DNA of 64,000 nucleotides from assembly GCA_958295665.1 (NCBI GenBank), contig OY282558.1, positions 355,067,448-355,131,447 of the forward strand. Direction: 5' to 3'. Each line of letters begins with the position of its first letter. Positions within the stretch are counted from its first letter, which is position 1. This document shows positions 47,851 to 57,486 of this stretch, one piece after another. Origin of the DNA: Tipula vernalis (Eukaryota > Arthropoda > Insecta > Diptera > Tipulidae). Both the position numbers and the translations under genes were made by a program. The notes under the pieces are model-generated. The model did no database searches. It was not told the origin of the DNA and saw nothing but the letters and a program-made list of their open reading frames with translations.

Positions 47851-48330
47851 TATTGATTCTCTCAAAAAGAACTCAAATAATAAAAAAAACAAAAGAAAAC
47901 TACGCAAAAGAAATGATAAATGCGGAATGGTTACCGTGTCTGAGAGAAAAAGAATAAAGTAGGCACTTGTTGGCCGACGAGATACGAAGAAAAGTGTTTG
48001 TTGAAAATATTTGTGAACGATAATGCAACCCAAATGTTATGGTCGAAAACGAAACCACAAACGAAAATAAAATAAATAAAATACGATTACCGTTACTCGA
48101 GCGACGTGGTGAAAAAGAAATTTACAAAATATAGAATAAGAAGAGTTAAATTGTGTGAATAATTATTTATATGAGTGTGAAATGTAATAATTGTATGTAA
48201 ATTGTTTGTATTGTTATAATCAAAAAAAAATATCAAAACTAAAAAAAACTTAGCTGTTGTTGCTGGCGTTGATTTTTGTTGTATCCGCTGAAGGTGTGTT
48301 GGTGCTGTATATTTGTTTGTTTTTTTTTTC

Positions 48331-48600
48331 TGACACCGTTGAATTAAATATGGCACTTATGTTGTAATACAGTTGAATTTTGTTTCCTCTTTTTTTTTAC
48401 CCGGCCGTTTTGGTTGTGATACCGTTGTATCTAATTTTGCAATTTTTTTTGTTGTAATATAGTTCAATTTTTTTTTGTAGCGGCCGTTTTGTTGTGATAC
48501 CGTTGTATTTGATATGGCAATTATGTTGTAATATAGTTGAATTTTGTTGTACCGGCCGTTTTGTATAATACCGTAGACTTTGAAATGTCACTTTCTGATT
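48331..48600 (-). repeat. Imperfect ~70-80 bp tandem repeats in the Gypsy leader
   Basis: The block CGGCCGTTTTG...GATACCGTTGTAT...TTGTAATATAGTTGAATTTTGTT recurs with CGGCCGTTTT starting at about 48402, 48481 and 48553, plus a partial fourth copy from 48331. It lies in the untranslated leader between primer site and gag. Role unknown. Confidence 0.75.
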
Positions 48601-49032
48601 TAATAATAAAATAAATGATTTGTCTGCCTATTTCAGTTGTATTACATGACATCGCACTTGTTACGTGCTACCCTGTTCCGTTGAGCCGTTGGTATATATA
48701 CAAATTTTCACAACAGAATAGAAATATCCAATAATTCAATTGTATTATGTGTATGTGTTTGTAGGATTTTTATTTTTTTTATATTGTTGTTGTTGTTGGG
48801 CTCCCGTTGCCGTCGGTATGGAAAAAAAAATGATAAAATGGAGTGTTACTTGATTGATGATTTTTTTTTTTATTTTAATGGTATTTGTACGTACCTATTA
48901 TCTGGTACGGTTGTACCGCACCAGATTTCTGTAAAAAAATGTATGTATTTAAAGGAAATTCAAATGTATATTTCCAAATATTATAATTTGTTATCTTCAC
49001 AATGTGAATAATTGTTTTACTGTCCCTAAAAA

Positions 49033-49050
49033 GGGTGTCGAAGGTCACCA
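49033..49050 (-). promoter_or_regulatory. Gypsy primer-binding site
   Basis: One base inside the 5' LTR the minus strand reads TGGTGACCTTCGACACCC. The first 8 nt match the tRNA-Trp 3' end; the rest does not match the insect tRNA-Trp I remember, so the primer tRNA is not assigned. Confidence 0.6.
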
Positions 49051-49051
49051 A

Positions 49052-49617
49052 TGTAAGCTATAAGGTTGTTATGTGTGTTTTTCGTTGTGTCCATGCGTCG
49101 ATGACGCTACGCGAGATAATAAACACACAAAACCTTTTTCTTTTACTTATAATTCTGATTTTATTTTATTAAGTTGAATTATAATTTGCTTATTTAAATT
49201 ATTATTAATTTTAGTCACACAATTTGTTTTTTTACTTTAATATTAATTTTTCACTGGTTGCACGAAAATTACAATGGTTGTTCTAATGTAAAAATGTAAT
49301 ACCGACTGTCAAAAACACCACCCAAAAAATTATCAAGCGGATGAATAATGAATTTTTTTCGTTTGTGTTTTCTTGTTTCGCATTCCCCCGAAACAGTGGA
49401 GATGAATTATGTTCGATGGTGCTTGCTGGTCAAGCGGTTGCGGTTGAGTGAGTGTCATGTACACGAGAGCGCTGATATTTGTATTTTAGTACATCGCGGC
49501 GATAAAACGAGTGTAAATATTTGGTGTGTGTGTGTGCGCGCCAATATATGTGATTGATATATTGTAGCGGAAACGAATGTAAATATTTATGAGTATAAAT
49601 ATGAGTGAGTCGCTACA
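49052..49617 (-). repeat. Gypsy 5' LTR (566 bp)
   Basis: Aligned by eye over its full length with 43164-43729, with one substitution. On the minus strand this is the upstream LTR and would carry the promoter. Confidence 0.97.
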
Positions 49618-50220
49618 AATTTATAAAGTTATAGAATTTTTAGAATAACAAAAATTTAATTTTGTACAATTTATAGAACAGACTTGAAATAATGTGTATT
49701 AACCTACAAAATTTTAAGAATTTATACAGTTTAAAAACATATTATGATTTATGAGATTTGTATAATTTGAAGGATTTGTAGAACTTATAAAGCTTATTGA
49801 ATATACAGAATTTATGGGACTTATAGAATTTAAGCAGCTGATTGAAATTTTAGACTTTCGAGAATTCTATGAATTAAGTGAATCTACTTAATTTACAGAA
49901 TTTATTGAATTTATAGAATTTATAAATTTTATTGAATTTATAAAATTTATAAAAATGATTGAATTTTTGGAATTTGTAGAATTCAAAATTTATAGAAATT
50001 ATGAAAATTTTAAAATGAGTCAAACTTTAATTTTTAGAATTAACAGAATTTGTAGGATTTATAGAATTTATAGAGTTTAAAGAATTTATTAATCTGTAGA
50101 ATTTATATAATATCTACATTTTCGATAAACTTGTGTAAATTCTAAAAATTTTGTAAAGTCTTTAAATTCGTTAGATTCCTTAAATTCTCTAAATCTTATA
50201 AATTGTATAAACTCGATAAA
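49618..50220. repeat. Degenerate ~9-bp minisatellite (AATTTATAG), right block
   Basis: Continuation of the repeat at 40052-40490 beyond the inserted elements. From about 50125 to 50220 the unit is in the opposite orientation (AAATTCTCTAAATC), so the tract contains an internal inversion. Confidence 0.75.
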
Positions 50221-50691
50221 TTTTTTATTTTTTATTTTATTGGTCATATAATAATTATAAACAAAATTTGAATACATTTTTTAATTTTGATTACTGAGAT
50301 GACCTTTCTTAGAAGGTCTACAACAGTTAGTAAAGTGTTGAAAACTTATTATGCATTTAAAAAAAGTTGAGGTTAATTAGATTCATAACACTAAATTGAC
50401 AAAATAACCTAAACTTAAAACCTAACTAAACTTTAACCTATTATACAAAAAATAAATGATTGTAAATGTCTAAATTCAAAACTTTTTAATAATATTGATT
50501 AGTAATAATTTTTGAATGTTACTGTTTTTGCCTATTTGATACTTATACTTTAAAATTACAACAGTTTTTAAAAGAAAAAAAAAAAAAAACAGAAAAGCAC
50601 ATGATGACTTTACACTTAATTAGGCCCGTCAATTCTTACAGTATGTATTAAAATTTTATTGAATTTATTAGCGGATTGGTATTGCCTTGTT

Positions 50692-51312
50692 TCAGTCGCG
50701 CAGTGGTTTTATTAATTTCATATTAGTAAGAGCATGCAATGTAGTTGTACTAAACCTATAAGGTACTTTGAGAATTAATTTTAAGAATTTATTTTGGATA
50801 ACTTGCAGTTTATGTTTATTCGTCTTTGCATAATCCCACCACAGAGGTGCATCATACAATATAACGTTCAAGGCCATGCTTTTGTATACTAGTAATTTAT
50901 TTGTAAGATTTAATTTACTTTTCTTGTTTAACAAAGAATAACACATTTTGAGTAGCTTGTTACATAAATGACTAATAGGACGGTAACTTTGGGTAAACGT
51001 AGGATCTTTTAAAGGTTTTAGAATAGGTATTATTTTCGCCAGTTTCCACGTCTTTTGAAAAATATGTGAGACGCAAGCAGTTAATGAATAACAATCGTAC
51101 AAATTATCTTACCCTCTCAGGAAGTTTTTTAGTAAAATCTTTTGAACACTATCTGCCCCAGGGGCCTCCAGCGGTCGAATGGACTTTAATAAACTATTTA
51201 ACTCATTTTCAGATATATGGTATTGAGAATTATTGGAAATTATTGCGGCAGGATTTATGGCATTATTACTATTTTCTACATCTAATGTAGGAATGTGATT
51301 TCTTTTCTTCAT
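50692..51312 (-). pseudogene. LINE reverse transcriptase fragment with RT core deleted
   Basis: Begins in the pre-RT region (SENELNSLLKSIRPLEAPGAD, like KSKKAPGxD), then KTWKLAKIIPILKP and YRPIS. It jumps directly to the post-RT segment LNLTNKLLVYKSMALNVILYDAPLWW, then KLQVIQNKFLKLILKVPYRF. The whole catalytic core, including the expected FADD, is missing. One stop and one frameshift near 51105. Confidence 0.8.
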
Positions 51313-51792
51313 TTAGAAATAGCTTATGTTCCTGACCGCCGAAATATTTAGATTTTTCGTGGTGTTCCAAAATTTTCTAACAATATCAAATATTTTTTGA
51401 GTAGTAAATAATATTATTAACAATCATTCTTATTATTGGCCATCTTGATCTTAGCCATTGCCGCCGCTATTTGTTGCGGATTCTTATTAATAGTAACATT
51501 TCATCTGATAAAATGAATCGCTCTGCTTGGTGTCGTTTGACTTTCGGAGTTGATTCCTCTCTTGCAATAATAATAGATTGTGTGAAAAAGTCAATGAGTC
51601 TATCGACATCTTAAACAGAATCTAATTCGGCATGTACATTAATTGCAGAAAGAGTTTGACTTGATGCACCAACAGAGATATAACTTGTAGGTCGTCCGGG
51701 TGCTATTAGATTATGCAGTTATCGTTGTTAATTGCTAAATTATATGCTGTTCCACCACCTTTGTTATTGCGTTGACAGTTCCAAAAGCTATG

Positions 51793-52680
51793 TCAATAAT
51801 TAAAGTCTCCGCCACCAATATAAGGTTTAATTAGATCGTTTCTCATTGTATACTTATTAGACTTTGGGCAATAACAAGAAAAGAGTTTCCGGAATTGTTC
51901 CTCTCTCGATGAACAACGTTTTAGACTTTCTACTAGCTCACTAAATATTGCAAGCAGCTCGACCGCATTAAATAGGTTTGAATTTAACGAGTTACCAGTT
52001 GGATTTGTAGAGTTTAACATTACAATTATAATTACCGGTTGTAATGTCAGAATATTTTCTGCCTAAATTAGGTATAAAATTATTAGAATTAGTATTAGTG
52101 AAATTATTACTTTAGAGGGAAAAGTTTATAGATTGAAGAGAAAATTCTTCTGAATTATTTATTTGTTTTACCATGTTGCGGTTATTTAATTACCGTCGAA
52201 TTTGAAGATATTCACTACAAATGCGTTTTCTGGTCTAATCTTTTAATGGGCATTCTACATCAGTATCACCGTGGTTCAAGGAAAAATTCTTGCATTTTTG
52301 TTTCATATTGCAGTTAGACTAAGCATGTTCATACCTAAAGCACGAAAGACATTGTGTTGGCCGTTTCGTTGTAGAATGTACAATTTCCCCATTTGCATAT
52401 AGTATATGCGGTTATGGCTTGGATAAAGTAAATTGCTAGGCTCAACTTTGCGGACAGCCACCGGAATTAGGCCCCTTCCTTTCAAATGTAACTCAATTTC
52501 ATTTTCTGACAAAGATGGAAGTCAATATCGTTCAAATCTTATTTATTGTTTTGATCTAACATATGAATAATATTCCTTATTATCGGTTTTCAGCTCCTGC
52601 GCAAGCGAATTATAATCTTTTAAATCGTAAACAAAGATTCTAACTCCTGTAGTCATATTGGGAAAGACAAAATTGGGAAC
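51793..52680 (-). pseudogene. LINE ORF1 (gag) relic joined to endonuclease remnant
   Basis: Reads GVRIFVYDLKDYNSLAQEL, then DNKEYYSYV, then ENEIELHLKGRGLIPVAVRKVEPS, which resembles the RNA-binding N-terminal part of X/BS-type Jockey ORF1 proteins. The usual CCHC knuckles that should follow are lost. The last frame (52020-51793) starts with a gag C-terminal segment (ELLAIFSELVESLKRC) and ends YIGGGDFNY, which is already the endonuclease GDFN motif, so a deletion has fused gag to endonuclease. Endonuclease traces continue (WNCQRNN, SPGRPTSYIS) to about 51560. Confidence 0.65.
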
Positions 52681-53124
52681 AACTCCTTGGTTCACATCGG
52701 ATACGAACAACGGCTTACCATCCATAAGCCAATGGCATGGTCGAACGCTTCCATCGGCAACTGAAAGCCGCACTAATGGCCCAAAGCAATACAATTAATT
52801 GGAGTTCGGAAATTCCAATCGTTCTAAGTGCTCATCAGCTGAACTGATTTACAGCCAAACAATCAAGCTACCCGGTGAGTTCTTCATCGAAAATCCTTCA
52901 TCACCACTCCCAACTACCGACACAGTCATCGACCAACTGCGACAAACCATGCAGAACTTTGTACCCAAATCAACCCTTCAATCCAAACAAGACGACGTTT
53001 TTGTTTTGAAATCGCTCGACAACTGCGATTTTGTCTTCATTAGAACAGACAAGGTTCGCACAGGATTAACTCCTCCTGGTCCGTATAAAGTTATACGTCG
53101 ACTTAGAAAACATTTTATCGTAAA

Positions 53125-53126
<2 letters not shown>
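52681..53126 (+). pseudogene. Fragment of a CsRn1-type Gypsy integrase C-terminus
   Basis: Very close to the complement of about 44370-43890 in the intact Gypsy element: integrase end ([16 protein letters not shown] region) through [27 protein letters not shown] and VRTGLTPP to the GPYK module. It lacks about 36 bp after ATTCCAATCGTTCTA and about 6 bp before GGTCCGTATAAA. A second, older copy of the same family, in the opposite orientation. Bounded by the LINE on the left and the SINE on the right. Confidence 0.93.
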
Positions 53127-53157
<31 letters not shown>

Positions 53158-53506
53158 ATGCAATCTTTTCTGGGGCTCAAGGCACTCCCAACTCTTCCGC
53201 AGTTAATTTTACCGTCCTACTTTACGCAGTATTAGCCAAATCGAGGACGTACGGCTATAGACCCGCTTTGTATAAACCACCTGCACATTGCATTGCTTCA
53301 TGCCAACCTATAGTGCTGACATGAAAGGTGGGTCGGCCCATGGATTCTGCACTCTCAACAGGGGGTCATAGTTGTGTTCATCGTCATCACCGATCGTAAT
53401 CAGATGATAAAAAATCCCTTTTGCATCCCGCCCCTATCGGAATTCGAACCCGGTACCTCCCGATCCAAACGCCGCAGCTTTAACCATTGCGCCGTTTGCT
53501 TGGTGT
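53127..53506 (-). mobile_element. tRNA-derived SINE (minus strand)
   Basis: On the minus strand it starts near 53506 with a tRNA-like head. A box CGGCGCAATGG (53494-53484) fits TRGYNNARNNG at 10 of 11 positions, and B box GGTTCGAATTCC (53450-53439) is close to GGTTCGANTCC. The 33-nt spacing is normal for tRNA genes. A GC-rich unrelated body of about 280 bp follows, then an A26 tail (T26 at 53127-53152). SINEs are transcribed by RNA polymerase III and moved by LINE proteins. No target duplication could be identified. Confidence 0.78.
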
Positions 53507-53889
53507 CATTGGTCTTACTGTTTGTCTTTTTTCCAATTACTTATTATAATTAATACTTATTTGATTTTTATTCAGCTGTGGTACTATTCTTGTTAAATAT
53601 TTTTGGTTCAATAAAAAACAACCAAATTTCCTATTGGAAATATTTTTTTAAATTTGAACCAAATACCAATGGCCACAGCACGCTTTCGAAAAAATAATAC
53701 AAAAATATACTAAAAAATTTCAATAAATCAAGTCCCAATTTCCAATTACCTGGGAAAACTAGAATAGTGCCACAGATATAAACATACAAAGTGAAAAGAA
53801 AGCTTTTTCATTTTGGTGAAGCGAATTGTTATAAAAGGCACTGCTAGATATCAAACTTGATCGCCGATAATTTTCTTCTGTAGAAAAAT
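53507..53889. other. Short AT-rich spacer
   Basis: No feature recognised between the SINE head and the LINE endonuclease relic. Confidence 0.5.
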
Positions 53890-56675
53890 GCACTAATTCG
53901 TAAAGATCGTTCGAGGCGTTCTGGTGGTGTTGGTGTTTATGTCAAAAAATTTCTAAATCCAAAAGTTATATACACTAATGCAAGAAACTCTTTATTCGAC
54001 ATACTACATATAGTAATCTTCATTGAAATAAGAAATCAACTTAACATGAAAATGGTTCTGGGTGTAGTATACAATCCGCTCAATAGGATTCCTAAAAGTT
54101 CTTGAAACTGTCTTAAGTGATCTTATGACACGATATATTGAGATCATTATTGTTGGTGACTTTAATATTGACTGTCTCGTTTCAACACCTACGGCTAAAC
54201 AACTAAAATCATTAATGTCATTTTATGGGCTTGGATTAATCTCAAAGGTAGCTACTAATTTTGTGGGTGATTCTGCCACTTAATTGATTTGGCCTTCGCC
54301 AATCATCCTAACAACATTACAACTTTTGCTCAAATCTCAATTCCTGGCATTGCAACCACCCATGATTATGATTTATGGGTCGTATCGACAAGGACGCGCT
54401 ACTGATGGCTGCTAATTCATTAAATTGGGCCTCATTATATCATTTTTGTGATGTTAATAAACAGTTATCACTTTTAAATTCATTTACAAGTTATCTTATT
54501 AATAACTTTCTACCACTAAAAATGATTTGTGAGAAGCGTAAAGTGCGTGGTCCGTATTTTAATAATGATATTTCATTGCACCATAATATTCGTGATTTTC
54601 TACATGAGAATTGGAGAAAGCATAAGACTGACATTAATAGGTTAAAATAGGTTAGAGCTCGTAATAAACTAAATTATATGATCAAAGCTGCTAAATGCCA
54701 GTTTTTTAATGATCGTTTTAGCAATAATACTACGAGTAAATTGTTCTGGAAGAACTTCAACACATATGAAAATCCGCCAATTCCAGAGTGTAAATGTGAC
54801 ATTACCTCTGATGAGTTCAATAGTTACTTCGGTTCGGTTTTCAACTCCAAAGATGTAAATTTTGTTTGTGATGCAGTTCATTCTGCCGCTGACGTAAATG
54901 CTTTCTACTTTAAAAATGTTTCTGCTGAAGAAGTTTGTTTCCATCTGGATAAAATCAAATCGAGTTCTGTAGGAGTTCATGGTATTCCACTTAACCTCAT
55001 TCAAATTCTACTTCCGGTTTTGCTACCTCACTTAACTTTTATTATAAATTCTGGCCTCACAAAATCGATATTTCCTGATGTGTGGAAAATTGCGACAATT
55101 TCGCCTATTCCAAAAATACCGAATCCACCTACAGTAACTGATTTTCGTCCTATAAGTATATTACCAACATTATCTAAGGTTTTTGAAAGTGTTATTCATG
55201 CTCAGATCAGTGGCTTTATTGCTAAACATAACCTATTGAATGAACTACAATCTGGATTTCGTGCCAAGCACAGTACTACATCTGCCTTGTTGAAAGTTAC
55301 TGATGATATTACTAATAATATTGAAGATGGTAAAGTTGCAGTTTTGTTCTCTTAGACTTTTCTAAGGCATTTGATAAAGTATACCACGCTATGTTGTTAT
55401 CGAAACTATGTTATGAATATAACTTTTCCAAGAGTGCTTGTTAACTTATAGGTTTTTACTTGCATCTGCGACAACAATCTGTAAAATATTATGGAAACTT
55501 TAGTGACAACATTTTTGTCACATCTGGGGTTCCTCAAGGATCTATTTTAGGACCTATTCTGTTTTCATTGTACATAAATCAAATTTGTCAATCAATTAAA
55601 CAAACGGGAAACATTTGCTATCACCTTTTTGCGGATGATTTGCAAATCTATTCTTTCGGGGATATTTATTCGGTTGATGCTGTGATTAATAATCTAAATC
55701 AAGCTTTGTGTAATATTTTGGAATGGTCCAAAGTGCACAAACTTCAAATCAACCCTGCGAAGTCACAAGCCATACTAATAACTAAAAATAAACGTATAAA
55801 TTTACCGATAAACAGTCATTTAATTGTCAATCACAGAATTGAGTTTTGTGACGTAATGAAGAGTTTGGGGTTGATCATAGACAGACACTAAATTAAATTG
55901 CAGTACCCATGTTAATAACCTATGTGGTAAAATTTATGGTATCGTAGGTAAATTGTGGAGTACGGCGAAATTTATTTCAAGTGATGTGAAATGTCATATC
56001 ATTCGTACTCTTGTGGGACCTTTACTTTCATATTGATCTTCGATATATTCGCAATGTTCCAAGAAGTCGCTACGAAAGTTAAATGTTGCTTTTAATTCTT
56101 GTGCTAGATACATATTTTTGAAGCGAATGGGCGATCCAATTTCGCACCTTTCTGAAGAGATATTTGGTGTAAGCTTGAACCAGTTTTTGGAAGTGTCGGT
56201 GTTGAGTGTGATGTTTGGTTTGACTAAAAATAAAGTTCCGAACTACCTTTATGATAAACTGAAATTCTCGAAATCGCAGAGGACATTAAATTTAAATTTG
56301 CCTAAATCATGCAAAACTAAGCCAAGACAACGTGCTTTCTTTATCCATGGAGTAAAGCTCTGGAATAGTCTGAATCCGTCTATAAAGGCAGCATCTAATT
56401 TGCGTGGTTTCAAGGGACTGTACCTCGAGGGGCTGATTGGCACATAATTCGTTTCCATTAATTCGTTTTTTTTTCTTTTTTCCATTATCACGTCTAATGT
56501 TTTATCTTTTGTTCTTAATCTTTTCTTCTGTATTTTTAATTATATTATATTTAATTTTAATTATTGTTCTAATTATTTTTCTGTGTAATTGCTGGAATAC
56601 ACATAGGAATACTATATATCCCTGGATATTGTAAAAAGGCTATGCCTTATTTGTGCATAATTAAATAAATAAATT
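53890..56675 (+). pseudogene. LINE (CR1/Jockey group), decayed, 3' end (TAAA)n
   Basis: Endonuclease relic from ~53897 (RRSGGVGVYVKKFL, then IIIVGDFNIDC with the DFN catalytic motif at ~54155). Pre-RT region 54375-54650. RT from 54678 with IATISPIPKIPNP, FRPISILPTLSKVFE, LQSGFRAKHSTTSALL, LDFSKAFDKVYHAML (after a frameshift at ~55350), GVPQGSILGPILFSLYI and FADDLQIYS (55630). The C-terminal tail ends at 56447 (KLWNSLNPSIKAASN). No RNase H seen. The 3' UTR closes with ATTAAATAAATAAA at about 56660-56673 instead of poly(A). At least five frame breaks. Exact clade not settled. Confidence 0.87.
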
Positions 56676-57486
56676 TTACCGAAAAGCGGCTGTCCCAATA
56701 TTTTTTTTTTTTTTAATCAAAAATGAATGTTTTCCTGTTTCTTCGGCCTCATCACAAGCATCACATAAAATAGCTATTGTCATTTTTTTTGTTCAACCTT
56801 TCGTTTTGTATATTATTTTGCTAGAACATTATTAATTTTGATTTCTTTATGATCACAGGCACATGCTGAAACATCCTTACTTCGAATACACTCAAACGAG
56901 TCCACACAAAAATAAAATGACGTGCAATTACAAATGCAACAGAGTTGCAGCTGATGAAATGTTCAAATAATTGTTACGATAAAATAAACAGATCTGTCCA
57001 AAATGACAAAAAAACTTTTTTAAATTCAATTGAAAGAGTCCTATTTTAAAATTATACTTAAAATTCTAAATGCAACGTAACATTCCTTTTTCTACTTGAA
57101 TTCGAATATTTACTAGGAAAAGTATTCTAAAAGCAGCTTAAGGCTTCGTATGTGCAACGAATATATTCTAAACCATAATAAGAGGGTTTGGTACAATTTA
57201 GTTACGAAATATCATACTGGATCCATATACTGGATTGGCCTAATTTTGTTAACATAACATGAAGGACTTATAGTGATTGACGTAATGTTAACGGAACGTG
57301 TACAAAAAAAATCATAACTTCGTCTATCTGTATTTGTTTCGTCTGTATCTGTGGCTCTGGAAGCTCCACGAATCTCGCTGCTTATATTTAATTTCTTTGA
57401 TAGGAATACAGTAAAGTTAGATTTAATCAGATAAATGAGCACGAAATTAATAAAACTACTCTTTATATAGATATTCAAATAATTTT
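56676..57486. other. AT-rich spacer
   Basis: No gene recognised. I looked for an LTR matching sequence downstream of the Gypsy relic (60797 onward) and found none. Confidence 0.45.

Larger units (their letters stand above)
43164..49617 (-). mobile_element. CsRn1-type Ty3/Gypsy retrotransposon, coding-intact
   Basis: 6454-bp element on the minus strand with 566-bp LTRs (TG...CA), a ~1.2-kb leader, gag, pol in the -1 frame and no envelope gene. The LTRs differ at one position (C at 43354 versus T at 49242, approximate positions). With no stop in gag or pol this looks like a very young and potentially mobile copy. The CsRn1 placement rests on the gag CHCC finger and element layout. Confidence 0.96.
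50221..52680 (-). mobile_element. Jockey-type LINE (minus strand), decayed
   Basis: Order on the minus strand: gag-like ORF1 (52680-51850), remnant of EEP endonuclease (51830-51560), RT fragment (51312-50692), 3' untranslated region, and an A-rich tail seen as TTTTTTATTTTTTATTTTATT at 50221-50241. Stops, frameshifts and two deletions make it non-functional. Its 5' end abuts the Gypsy fragment at 52681. Confidence 0.8.

Noticed and set aside
46849..48033. Gag start at the most upstream Met (48033)
   Set aside because: The first 61 residues are hydrophobic and unlike Gag; the second Met (47850) starts a typical polar Gag N-terminus.
52543..52794. Single 83-codon minus-strand protein
   Set aside because: Its N-terminal half is antisense Gypsy integrase sequence and only the part below 52680 is LINE gag. 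A chance junction frame.
56437..56634. Hydrophobic 65-codon frame (membrane-protein-like)
   Set aside because: Lies in the T-rich 3' UTR of a LINE; T-rich codons give Phe/Leu/Ile by default.
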